DNA of 11,378 bases, taken from SHAN690 sp040905305 (GTDB lineage: Bacteria; Bacteroidota; Bacteroidia; Flavobacteriales_G; Salibacteraceae). The DNA lies in contig JBBDRU010000034.1 of the NCBI GenBank assembly GCA_040905305.1, forward strand, positions 1 to 11,378, read 5' to 3'. A program made the translations under genes and the position numbers. This document shows positions 1 to 6,752 of this stretch, in pieces (the stretch's first letter is position 1; each line of letters begins with the position of its first letter). The notes beneath the pieces are model-generated. The model saw only the letters and a list, made by a program, of their open reading frames with translations, made no database searches and was not told where the DNA came from.

Positions 1-1004
1 CACCACATCGATTTGGTGTTTGGAATTATTAACTCTATGATTAGAAGTATTAACGCTGGAATGAGCAGGTATTGAAAACGGTCTTCAAAGTCAGTGTAAA
101 TTTTACTTCCGATTTCAACTTTCTCCATCCGCTCAATCTCATCAAAAATGAAAGGTATGCCGCTGTCTGCATTTGACGCCCTAACAAACACGCCATTACC
201 AATTTTAGCTAATTCGGTGAGCATGGATTCATTCAGTTTTGTAACGATGGTATTATCTTCTTTGTTTTTTCTGAACCCAATGCGTTGCCCATTGGAATAA
301 AGTGGAATGGGAGATCCTGCTTCTGAACCCATTCCTATGCAATGCACTACAACGTCTTTTTCAGCTGCGGATTTGATCGCTTTTATTGCACTTTGCTCAT
401 GATCTTCGCCATCTGAAATAAGAATAATGGCTTTTGACGTGGGTAGTTCAAAATTGAAGGATTGCATGGATAAATCGATCGCGTTGCCAATGTCCGTGCC
501 CTGAGTGGTGATCATGTTGGTTTCAATGCTGTTGAGAAATAACTTGGCTGCCGAATAATCAGTGGTGATTGGCAGTTGAATGAAAGCTTCCCCTGCGAAA
601 ATCACAATACCAATTCGATCCGATCTTAATTGCTTCAGCAGTTCTTCAATGCTGCGTTTAGCTCGTTCAAGTCTATTGGGATACAAATCCTCAGCCAGCA
701 TACTGTTAGAAACATCGAGTGCGATCATTAAATCAATGCCCTTTCGTTTCACTTCTTCGGTTCTGCTCCCAAACTGAGGGTTAGCGATGGCGAAGATCAA
801 TGATATTAGCGCCAGTGAATACAGTGATAACTTCAACCAGCCTTTGGCAAGGCTGTGCATGGGAATTAATTTTTCACGCAAATCAGCATCAATCACTGCG
901 TTGAGCTTCCTTTTCCTTTGATGGCGCACTACTACGTAAACCAGCCAGATAACCGGGATCACCAATAATAAATAGAGGAAGTATGGATTTTCAAACCTAA
1001 ACAT
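1..1004 (-). CDS. batB: BatB, von Willebrand factor A membrane protein (3' end outside the window)
   Basis: This gene reads from ATG at 1004 towards the left edge for 334 full codons without a stop, so its C-terminus is missing. Two N-terminal membrane segments (about residues 9-26 and 57-76) precede a von Willebrand factor A domain. The metal-binding MIDAS site is complete: DVSNS at 97-101, Thr170 in TQGTD, and Asp198 in SDGED. A last hydrophobic segment (about 317-333) lies at the window edge, so only a short tail is probably lost. The start overlaps the batA stop by 8 bp, which suggests translational coupling. Bat proteins were named for Bacteroides aerotolerance; the VWA domain is expected to face the periplasm and bind a partner, but the biochemical role is not settled. 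BatB rather than a second BatA is inferred from its position after BatA. The call is secure as a Bat-type VWA protein. Confidence 0.93.
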   Translation of the reverse strand, partial: MFRFENPYFLYLLLVIPVIWLVYVVVRHQRKRKLNAVIDADLREKLIPMHSLAKGWLKLSLYSLALISLIFAIANPQFGSRTEEVKRKGIDLMIALDVSNSMLAEDLYPNRLERAKRSIEELLKQLRSDRIGIVIFAGEAFIQLPITTDYSAAKLFLNSIETNMITTQGTDIGNAIDLSMQSFNFELPTSKAIILISDGEDHEQSAIKAIKSAAEKDVVVHCIGMGSEAGSPIPLYSNGQRIGFRKNKEDNTIVTKLNESMLTELAKIGNGVFVRASNADSGIPFIFDEIERMEKVEIGSKIYTDFEDRFQYLLIPALILLIIELIIPNTKSMW

Positions 1005-1998
1005 CTACCAGGGTACTTTTTAATAGGGTTCTTCGCAGTAAAAATTCAAGAAGGAGCAATCCAAGAGCAAATAGGGCTAAAGGCAAAAACTCTTCATACT
1101 TCTTTTCGAATTGTGTTTCTTCAATCACTGTTTTTTCCATAGCATCGATTTCGTCATAAACCGTTACCAGCGATTCATTATCAGTTGCTCTGAAATACTT
1201 TCCTTTTGTAAGCCGTGCTATTTCCTTCAAAAGCTCTTCATCGATATTAACGTCCATCATCCGATAGTTTGTTCGCCCAAAAACATCTTGAACAGGCATT
1301 GGTGCCTGACTTTTAGATCCAACACCGATGGTATAAACTTTAACTCCAAATGTGGATGCTATTTCAGCTGCGGTAAGCGGAGGAATGGCTCCGGATGTAT
1401 TTTCGCCATCGGTGAGTAAAATAACAACTTTGCTTTTTGCATCTGATTTTTTCAAGCGATTCACAGCGTTTGCCAACCCCATTCCAATGGCTGTTCCATC
1501 CTGGATAATGCCATTTTTTAAGTCCTGAAATAGGTTGATCAGTTTATCGTGATCTGTAGTCAACGGACATTGGGTGAAACTCTCTCCACTATAAACCACT
1601 AAACCAATACGATCGTTTGGTCTTTTTTTGATAAAATCCATCGCAATTTCCTTTGATGCCTCAAGTCGGTTGGGCTCAAAGTCTTTTGCTAGCATGCTGC
1701 TTGAAATATCAACTGCCATTACAATGTCAATTCCTTCAGTTTTTACATTTTGCCAGCTCATGCTTGATTGTGGTCGGGCCAGTCCAACGATAATCGATGT
1801 TATGGCCAGCATGCGAAGTGCAAAGGGAAGGTGAACCGCATAGCTTTTGTAACTGTTTTTTAACCCAAAGAAACCGGCATTAGAAAACCCCATAACCGGT
1901 TGTTTTTGCCAATAACGATAAACGTAAAACAAGATCAACACTGGAATGATGAGCAACAGCCACAATAATTCGATATGTGCAAACTCCCAATCAGCCAT
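997..1998 (-). CDS. batA: BatA, von Willebrand factor A membrane protein
   Basis: This is a 333-residue VWA protein of the Bat (aerotolerance) operon. Membrane segments lie at about 10-28 and 60-75, and a C-terminal one at about 305-322, so the VWA domain between them (about 90-285) should sit in the periplasm. The MIDAS metal site is intact: DISSS at 97-101, Thr169 in DGTAIG, and Asp197 in TDGEN. It has the same architecture as the following batB, and the two look like tandem paralogues. The ATG at 1998 overlaps the stop of the preceding gene by 8 bp (ATGGCTGA), and its TAG stop lies inside the first codons of batB, so translation is probably coupled. Known family role: envelope function and oxidative stress tolerance in Bacteroides and spirochaetes; the molecular mechanism is unresolved. 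Length and layout are normal for BatA. Confidence 0.95.
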   Translation of the reverse strand: MADWEFAHIELLWLLLIIPVLILFYVYRYWQKQPVMGFSNAGFFGLKNSYKSYAVHLPFALRMLAITSIIVGLARPQSSMSWQNVKTEGIDIVMAVDISSSMLAKDFEPNRLEASKEIAMDFIKKRPNDRIGLVVYSGESFTQCPLTTDHDKLINLFQDLKNGIIQDGTAIGMGLANAVNRLKKSDAKSKVVILLTDGENTSGAIPPLTAAEIASTFGVKVYTIGVGSKSQAPMPVQDVFGRTNYRMMDVNIDEELLKEIARLTKGKYFRATDNESLVTVYDEIDAMEKTVIEETQFEKKYEEFLPLALFALGLLLLEFLLRRTLLKSTLVDV

Positions 1999-2965
1999 TA
2001 TTAGCGTTGTTTTCGTTTGTTGGGTGTTCTTCTTTTTCAGGAATACTCGTAGAGCTGTTTTTTACAAACTGCTCAACCAGTTCAAGGTTGATTTCGTTTT
2101 CTTTTGCAGTCGGTTTTTCCTTGGCAAACTTTACCAAATCCGCCAGGAACAAAACTTTTCTGACATCATCGATTTGGGGCTTTTCAAAATCTGGGTGATG
2201 TTGCATGGTACGCACTATATCATTAGTGGTTTGTTCTAAGGCCGATATGCCAAACTGACCCTCGATGTAAGCGCGCAAAATATTGGTCAATTCGGAGTAA
2301 TAACGTTTAAAGTCTCCGGTTTGCCAATAATTGGTGCTTTTTAAGGTTTCCAATCGCTCCAGCGCTATCTCATGGGCAGGCCGAGACGGAATGATTATTT
2401 CTTCTTCGACTTTTTCTTTGGGCTTTTGCTTGCTAAACCAAAGTGCGATATAGGTGATCAAGCCAACTAGTACAAGAGCAATCACTATCCAATGCCAGTA
2501 GGTGGCAAGCCATTCTTTTAAGGGAAAAGAAATTTCTTCAATAGGTTTGATGTCCGCTATGCCTTGATCCATATCTATTTTCACCGAACCCACCGCTATG
2601 AGGAAGGGGTTGGACTCTACCGTATCTTTTGAAACCATCCCTTTAAGAGGTGGAATGGCATAATATCCCGAATCAAAGCTGGTTACGGTTATGTTTTGCG
2701 ACAACACCCGTTGCTCTAAATGGTCACCTACAAAAGCAGTGTCAATTTTTTCTTTACTCACTACCTCAATTTCTTTGATGATGGTGTCTCCGATTATTGG
2801 AAATACCATGCTGTCGGTAGTGGCAGACTTTAGCTGAACTCTCATGTTGATGTGTTCACCAATGAGAATTGATTCGCGGTCAAGGTCAACAGTAAAACTG
2901 CGTTCTTGCGCTTGCGCATAAAGGTTTAGCAGTATTAGGCTCAGTATGTATATCGATGTTTTCAT
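1991..2965 (-). CDS. Bat-operon membrane protein of unknown function, signal peptide plus one membrane helix
   Basis: This 324-residue protein starts with a signal peptide (residues 1-20, basic MKTS followed by a hydrophobic stretch ending AQAQ). A beta-rich extracytoplasmic region follows (about 22-150), resembling the ligand-like domains of BatD-type proteins. A single membrane helix lies at about 155-177, then a charged linker (KPKEKVEEE). The cytoplasmic tail (about 195-305) looks helical and contains a YYSELTNILRAYIE stretch, as seen in proteins annotated DUF4381 or as hypothetical in this operon position in Bacteroidota. The last 20 residues are polar and Asn-rich. It shares 4 bp (ATGA) with the DUF58 gene upstream and 8 bp with batA downstream. 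Family membership is inferred from layout and position; no catalytic motif is visible. Function is unknown, but co-translation with DUF58 and BatA suggests it joins the MoxR/VWA complex at the inner membrane. Confidence 0.82.
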   Translation of the reverse strand: MKTSIYILSLILLNLYAQAQERSFTVDLDRESILIGEHINMRVQLKSATTDSMVFPIIGDTIIKEIEVVSKEKIDTAFVGDHLEQRVLSQNITVTSFDSGYYAIPPLKGMVSKDTVESNPFLIAVGSVKIDMDQGIADIKPIEEISFPLKEWLATYWHWIVIALVLVGLITYIALWFSKQKPKEKVEEEIIIPSRPAHEIALERLETLKSTNYWQTGDFKRYYSELTNILRAYIEGQFGISALEQTTNDIVRTMQHHPDFEKPQIDDVRKVLFLADLVKFAKEKPTAKENEINLELVEQFVKNSSTSIPEKEEHPTNENNANNG

Positions 2966-3837
2966 CTTTTCGCCTCCCTTTTTTTGAAGAGGTTCATCAA
3001 CGGGGTCACGTAACTTCGATTCGTATATAAATCGGTGTAGTCAATACCAGATTTTTTGAGCAATTCAACTGTTTTTGCCTGGTGTTTCAACTGATTTGAT
3101 CGGTAGGTCTTACGCACTTTTTTATCCGAGCTGTCAACCCAAATTTGCTTACCACTTTCTAAGTCCTTCATTGGAATTAGTCCTAAATCTGGTAGGTGAT
3201 CTTCAGCAATATCATGCGTTATGAGGGTTACAAAGTCATGTTTTCGTTTTGCAATGCGCAACGGTTTTTCATAATCCTGATCAAACATATCTGAGATCAA
3301 AAAGGCGATGCTTCTTTTTTTGGTGACGTTATTGAAAAAACTTAATGCTCCTTTGAGATCGGTTCCAGATCCTTCAGGTTTGAAATCGATAAGCTCACGA
3401 ATGATTCTGAGTATATGTGTTTTACCTTTTTTTGGAGGTATGTATTTTTCGATTCGGTCACTGAATAGAATAACACCTATTTTATCGTTGTTTTGAACTG
3501 CTGAAAACGCTAAAACCGCAGCAACTTCCGTTATCATGTCTCGTTTGAGCATTCCCTTGGTTCCGAAATTTTCTGAGGCGCTCACATCGATGATGAGCAT
3601 CATGGTAATCTCGCGCTCTTCTTCAAATACCTTTACATAAGGATGGTTGAGACGTGCCGTTACATTCCAATCAATGCTGCGAATGGGGTCACCCGGCATG
3701 TATTCGCGGACTTCGCTAAACGCCATGCCTCTTCCTTTAAACGCAGAGTGGTATTCTCCCGAAAAGATTTGATTGCTCAATCCCCGGGTTTTAATCTCGA
3801 TCTTTCTAACTTTTTTAAATAATTCTGACGTTTCCAT
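2962..3837 (-). CDS. DUF58 family protein with VWA-like MIDAS site
   Basis: This is a 291-residue DUF58 protein without signal peptide or membrane segment, so it is probably cytoplasmic or membrane-associated through its partners. The DUF58 signature is clear: YMPGDPIRSIDWNVTARL at about 46-63. It lies before a VWA-like fold whose metal site can be read as DVSAS (84-88), Thr159 in GSGTD, and Asp183 in ISDMFD. DUF58 proteins are regularly encoded next to MoxR ATPases and are thought to be their substrates or adaptors; that link is family knowledge and is not shown here. It lies 54 bp after moxR and overlaps the next gene by 4 bp. Length is at the short end for DUF58, as usual for the Bat-operon version, which lacks the N-terminal membrane helices of longer members. 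Confidence 0.93.
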   Translation of the reverse strand: METSELFKKVRKIEIKTRGLSNQIFSGEYHSAFKGRGMAFSEVREYMPGDPIRSIDWNVTARLNHPYVKVFEEEREITMMLIIDVSASENFGTKGMLKRDMITEVAAVLAFSAVQNNDKIGVILFSDRIEKYIPPKKGKTHILRIIRELIDFKPEGSGTDLKGALSFFNNVTKKRSIAFLISDMFDQDYEKPLRIAKRKHDFVTLITHDIAEDHLPDLGLIPMKDLESGKQIWVDSSDKKVRKTYRSNQLKHQAKTVELLKKSGIDYTDLYTNRSYVTPLMNLFKKREAKR

Positions 3838-3891
3838 TTATCGCTTATCCAATGATTCTTTCTCAATCGTCACTTTTCTCTGGATGAATGA

Positions 3892-4890
3892 TTATGGGAC
3901 TTCTACGCGATTTAAAATTTCGTCAATGATGTGTTCGGTGGTGATGTTTTCAGCTTCAGCTTCATAAGTAAGGCCAATTCTATGGCGCAAAACGTCTTTG
4001 CTCACGGCACGAACGTCTTCAGGAATTACATATCCCCTTCGCTTGATGAAGGCATAAGCTTTTGCCGCCAAAGCCAGATTGATGCTCGCTCGCGGTGAAC
4101 CACCAAAATTGATCATGTCTTTGAAATTCGCCAGCCCATAATCTTCCGGATTTCTCGTAGCGAAAACAATGTCAACAATGTATTGCTCGATCTTCTCATC
4201 CATATAAACTTCACGAACGGTTTGACGGGCTTTCAGAATTTCATCGGTTGTTAATATCGCTGATGTTGTTGGGTATTCGTGTTTTCCAACGTTCTGTTGA
4301 ATTATTTTCAATTCTTCCGCCATTTTTGGATAATCGAGTACCACTTTCAGCATGAATCGATCCACCTGAGCTTCAGGCAGGGGGTAAGTTCCTTCCTGTT
4401 CAACAGGGTTTTGGGTTGCAAGCACCAAGAATGGTTTAGGAAGTGGCAGCGTTTCGTCTCCAATGGTGACCTGCTTTTCCTGCATTGCTTCCAACAGAGC
4501 GCTTTGCACTTTAGCCGGAGCCCTGTTTATTTCATCAGCCAAAACAAAATTGGCGAAAATTGGCCCCTTTCTTATGCTGAACGTTTCATTCTTTACCTGA
4601 TAGATCTGTGTGCCGATAAGGTCGGCCGGAAGCAGGTCAGGAGTGAATTGAATTCTACTGAAATCAGCATGAACCGTTGCCGCTAATGATTTTATGGCTA
4701 GTGTTTTTGCCAAGCCAGGAACACCTTCCAGCAGCAAATGGCCATTTGATAGAAGACAGATCATCATTCGGTCGATCATGTAATGCTGCCCGATGATCAC
4801 CTTGTCCATTTCACGGTTGATCAGTTCTATGAATGCACTCTCTTTTTCTATCCTTTCGTTGAGTTCTCTAATTTCAGTTCCTGTTTCCAT
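3892..4890 (-). CDS. moxR: MoxR family AAA+ ATPase
   Basis: This 332-residue AAA+ ATPase has every MoxR landmark. Walker A is GVPGLAKT (56-63), and Walker B is FVLADEINRAP (115-125, with Asp119 and Glu120). A polar sensor 1 lies in LATQNP (157-162), an arginine-finger candidate is Arg178 in QVDRF, and sensor 2 is GGSPRAS (263-269). The C-terminal part (about 225-332) is the MoxR lid domain. MoxR ATPases act as chaperones that remodel VWA-domain proteins. Here it heads an operon encoding three MIDAS proteins (DUF58, BatA, BatB), which are its likely clients. It is the first gene of the unit, divergent from the pyrophosphohydrolase gene at 5072, with about 180 bp between. I see no convincing TAnnTTTG promoter in that interval for this strand and no Shine-Dalgarno before the ATG. 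Confidence 0.96.
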   Translation of the reverse strand: METGTEIRELNERIEKESAFIELINREMDKVIIGQHYMIDRMMICLLSNGHLLLEGVPGLAKTLAIKSLAATVHADFSRIQFTPDLLPADLIGTQIYQVKNETFSIRKGPIFANFVLADEINRAPAKVQSALLEAMQEKQVTIGDETLPLPKPFLVLATQNPVEQEGTYPLPEAQVDRFMLKVVLDYPKMAEELKIIQQNVGKHEYPTTSAILTTDEILKARQTVREVYMDEKIEQYIVDIVFATRNPEDYGLANFKDMINFGGSPRASINLALAAKAYAFIKRRGYVIPEDVRAVSKDVLRHRIGLTYEAEAENITTEHIIDEILNRVEVP

Positions 4891-5006
4891 GCTTTTAGGT
4901 TTTCAACAATCTTTTATGATTATGAATGGTGCGAAAATCCTAATAAACCAACCCGTTTACACCGCTTGCGCTGTTAAACAATGTTAAGAACTTAATGTGC
5001 TGCATG

Positions 5007-5021
5007 CCTTATCAAATAAGG
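5007..5021. repeat. inverted repeat CCTTAT-caa-ATAAGG
   Basis: A perfect 6-bp inverted repeat with a 3-nt spacer lies in the divergent moxR/pyrophosphohydrolase interval. It ends one base before the TTTC proposed as -33 element of the plus-strand gene. It could be an operator half-site pair or a small hairpin; a chance origin is possible in AT-rich DNA. No T-tract follows, so it is not a terminator. Confidence 0.4.
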
Positions 5022-5022
5022 G

Positions 5023-5053
5023 TTTCAGTTACTTTTACAAACCCAAATATTTG
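5023..5053 (+). promoter_or_regulatory. candidate Bacteroidota promoter of the pyrophosphohydrolase gene
   Basis: The candidate has TTTC (5023-5026), a 19-bp spacer, then AATATTTG (5046-5053). The Bacteroidota consensus is TTTG, about 19 bp, then TAnnTTTG, so each half has one mismatch. It would start transcription near 5058, leaving a leader of about 14 nt before the ATG at 5072. That supports this ATG over the GTG at 4997, which would lie upstream of the promoter. Confidence 0.45.
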
Positions 5054-5071
5054 AAAAATTCAACGTTGATT

Positions 5072-5491
5072 ATGCCAGATAATTTTGTTCCAAATTTGAA
5101 ACTTCAAGAGGTCATTAGTGCTGTTCGGGAATTCCATGATGCTTTCCGGATTAGAAATGAAAATGAGCCAACTGTAGCGGTAGATGACAAAACAGTTTTA
5201 TTGCGATATAAGCTGATGAGAGAGGAGAATGAAGAATACCTTGAAGCAGCCCAAAACGAAGACCTGGTGGAAGTGGCAGATGCACTTGGAGACATGCTCT
5301 ACATTCTATGTGGAACGATATTGAGCCATGGAATGCAACACAAAATAGAGGAAGTTTTTCAGGAGATCCAGCGAAGCAACATGAGTAAGCTCGATGCCAA
5401 CGGTGATCCTATTTACAGGGAAGATGGTAAAGTTCTAAAAAGTGAGTTATACTTTAAGCCAGACATTAAGTCAATCCTGGATAAAAACTAA
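5072..5491 (+). CDS. MazG/PRA-PH-type nucleoside triphosphate pyrophosphohydrolase
   Basis: This is a 139-residue all-alpha NTP pyrophosphohydrolase of the MazG/phosphoribosyl-ATP pyrophosphatase superfamily. The Mg-binding signature is present: EENEE (51-55), then EVAD and LGD (Glu67, Asp70, Asp74), matching the ExxE(12-28)ExxD pattern. A conserved-looking SNMSK follows at 102-106, as in the single-domain members annotated as pyrophosphohydrolase-domain proteins. Such enzymes hydrolyse nucleoside triphosphates to monophosphate and pyrophosphate, often to clear non-canonical nucleotides; the substrate cannot be told here. The reading frame opens at GTG 4997, but I chose ATG 5072. The extra 25 residues (Phe/Tyr/Lys-rich) do not look like this family, and a promoter-like element lies inside them. 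The gene stands alone and converges on ribH with only 4 bp between stop codons. Confidence 0.88.
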   Translation: MPDNFVPNLKLQEVISAVREFHDAFRIRNENEPTVAVDDKTVLLRYKLMREENEEYLEAAQNEDLVEVADALGDMLYILCGTILSHGMQHKIEEVFQEIQRSNMSKLDANGDPIYREDGKVLKSELYFKPDIKSILDKN

Positions 5492-5495
5492 CCTG

Positions 5496-5978
5496 CTAAC
5501 TTTCGCTTAAGGCAAGCATTTTTAGTGCAGTTACCGCTGCTTCAATGCCTTTGTTTCCATGTTTTCCTCCGCTTCTGGCTCTGGCTTGATCCATGTTGTC
5601 GTCTGTTAAAACTCCAAAGATCACTGGAACACCATACCTTAGATTTACATCTTTAATTCCTTGTGAAACAGCCTGACATACATAATCAAAATGGGAGGTT
5701 TCTCCTCGAATAACGGAGCCGAGACAAATAACGGCATCTGCATCATAGCGTTCAATGGCCCACTGAGCGCAAAGAGGAAGCTCGAAACTTCCAGGTACAT
5801 TCATGGTAACGATTTGGTTTTTTGAAACCCCGGCATCTATCAATAGATCATGTGCACCGCTAAAAAGGCCATCGGTTACCTCTGCATTCCATTCTGATTT
5901 TACGATAACAAAACTCCACTCAGGATTTATAAGGGGCAGTGCCCCGTGTTCTGAGAGGTTTTGGTTTGCGGTTGCCAT
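5496..5978 (-). CDS. ribH: 6,7-dimethyl-8-ribityllumazine synthase
   Basis: RibH condenses 5-amino-6-ribitylaminouracil with 3,4-dihydroxy-2-butanone 4-phosphate, the penultimate step of riboflavin synthesis, in the cytoplasm. The 160-residue protein has the family's conserved blocks: the substrate-binding aromatic Trp30 in KSEWN, VPGSFELP (61-68), GSVIRGETSHFDYV (87-100) carrying the catalytic His96, FGVLT (121-125), and the phosphate-binding Arg in ARARSGGKHGNKG (about 132-144). Length is normal for a subunit of the icosahedral or pentameric enzyme. It lies 1 bp after the TPR gene on the same strand and is almost certainly co-transcribed with it. No other rib gene is in the window. The 3' end meets the pyrophosphohydrolase gene tail to tail with no visible terminator, so the two transcripts probably overlap. 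Confidence 0.97.
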   Translation of the reverse strand: MATANQNLSEHGALPLINPEWSFVIVKSEWNAEVTDGLFSGAHDLLIDAGVSKNQIVTMNVPGSFELPLCAQWAIERYDADAVICLGSVIRGETSHFDYVCQAVSQGIKDVNLRYGVPVIFGVLTDDNMDQARARSGGKHGNKGIEAAVTALKMLALSES

Positions 5979-5979
5979 G

Positions 5980-6660
5980 TTACTTGCTGGCCAGTCTTTC
6001 AGCCCGAGCGATATACTTCTCGATAAACCGTCCTTCGTTGCTGGCAGGGAATTCTTCTTTTATTCGCTTATAATTAGCAAGAGCATCAGAGTAGTCTCCA
6101 ACTTCTTCCATAGCGCGCGCGGATTTCATCAGATAAACAGGTGTGGTTAGCTCATTTGATGAATGGTCTATCGCATTTGAATATTGCTTAATCGCTTTAT
6201 CCACTTCACCCAATTCCATGTATGCATCACCGGTTGCACCATAAGAAACAGCACAAACCATAACGTCACTGCAATCATAATCTTCCAAATAGGTAATGGC
6301 ATCATTGTACTGCCCCAAACGTAGATATGAAATACCTACATAATACTTTGCAAGGTTTGCAGATTCAGTGAACCCATAATTGTCTATGATATCAAGAAAG
6401 CCATAGGCAACATCATTTCCATTAAGGGCTACATCGAGATCATCATTGGCAAAAGACTGCTGAGCCTGCCACATTTGTTCCTGCGCTTCTTTCTCCTGTG
6501 GCTGCAAATACATGCTTTGATAAGCATAATATGCTACCAACATCAATACTATTACACCAACTATTATGGATAGGCTCTTTTGATTTTCTTCAACCCAACT
6601 TTCGGTTTTAGTATAAACTTGTTCTACGTCAACGATTATTTCTTCTTGATCTTTCGCCAT
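5980..6660 (-). CDS. membrane-anchored tetratricopeptide repeat protein (YfgM-like layout)
   Basis: This 226-residue protein has a short acidic cytoplasmic N-terminus, one membrane helix at about 29-48, and an extracytoplasmic part of about three TPR-like helical pairs (about 103-130, 138-165 and 174-205; for example GDAYMELGEVDKAIKQY). The layout of one N-terminal helix followed by TPRs matches YfgM-like proteins, which associate with the SecYEG translocon and periplasmic chaperones; that function is only an analogy here. The frame is open from 6720, but I chose ATG 6660. A perfect TATATTTG promoter element (6685-6692) lies inside the longer version, and the extra 20 residues add nothing TPR-like. 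The ribH start follows 1 bp after the stop, so the TPR gene leads a two-gene operon with ribH, a pairing common in Bacteroidota. Confidence 0.9.
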   Translation of the reverse strand: MAKDQEEIIVDVEQVYTKTESWVEENQKSLSIIVGVIVLMLVAYYAYQSMYLQPQEKEAQEQMWQAQQSFANDDLDVALNGNDVAYGFLDIIDNYGFTESANLAKYYVGISYLRLGQYNDAITYLEDYDCSDVMVCAVSYGATGDAYMELGEVDKAIKQYSNAIDHSSNELTTPVYLMKSARAMEEVGDYSDALANYKRIKEEFPASNEGRFIEKYIARAERLASK

Positions 6661-6684
6661 GGTTATGCTTAAAAAATGAGGCTG

Positions 6685-6692
6685 CAAATATA
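6685..6692 (-). promoter_or_regulatory. -7 element TATATTTG of the TPR-ribH operon
   Basis: TATATTTG on the minus strand is an exact match to the Bacteroidota -7 consensus TAnnTTTG. It is followed by CAGCC, and transcription should begin within those bases, about 20 nt upstream of the ATG at 6660. No good -33 TTTG is visible at the expected spacing. The 13-base core TATATTTGCAGCC recurs exactly before rpmE2. Confidence 0.7.
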
Positions 6693-6737
6693 TTTTTTTT
6701 AAGACAGTATAGCTATACATCTCTGCCGCTCAAATTT

Positions 6738-6745
6738 TACCTTTG
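6738..6745 (+). promoter_or_regulatory. -7 element TACCTTTG of recF
   Basis: TACCTTTG matches TAnnTTTG exactly and ends 7 bases before the recF ATG at 6753. If it is used, transcription starts within a few bases of the start codon, giving a nearly leaderless mRNA. No -33 TTTG is visible about 19 bp upstream. There is no Shine-Dalgarno in the 7-base gap (GCAACTT). Confidence 0.55.
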
Positions 6746-6752
6746 GCAACTT

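Noticed and set aside
3838..3891. AATGATT repeated at 3851-3857 and 3887-3893 between moxR and the DUF58 gene
   Set aside because: A 7-bp direct repeat in AT-rich DNA is expected by chance and no hairpin or promoter coincides with it.
4279..4686. 135-codon plus-strand open frame opposite moxR
   Set aside because: It lies wholly inside moxR in another frame and has no domain-like composition; a shadow of the coding strand.
4932..4939. GATTTTCG on the minus strand as -7 element of moxR
   Set aside because: Two mismatches to TAnnTTTG and no TTTG at the expected distance upstream; too weak to annotate.
4997..5071. GTG start at 4997 for the pyrophosphohydrolase
   Set aside because: It adds 25 residues unlike the family and would lie upstream of the best promoter candidate; the ATG at 5072 starts right before the conserved domain.
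6661..6720. 20-residue N-terminal extension of the TPR protein to an ATG at 6720
   Set aside because: A perfect TATATTTG promoter element lies inside the extension, so the transcript probably starts downstream of it; the ATG at 6660 gives a normal short cytoplasmic N-terminus.
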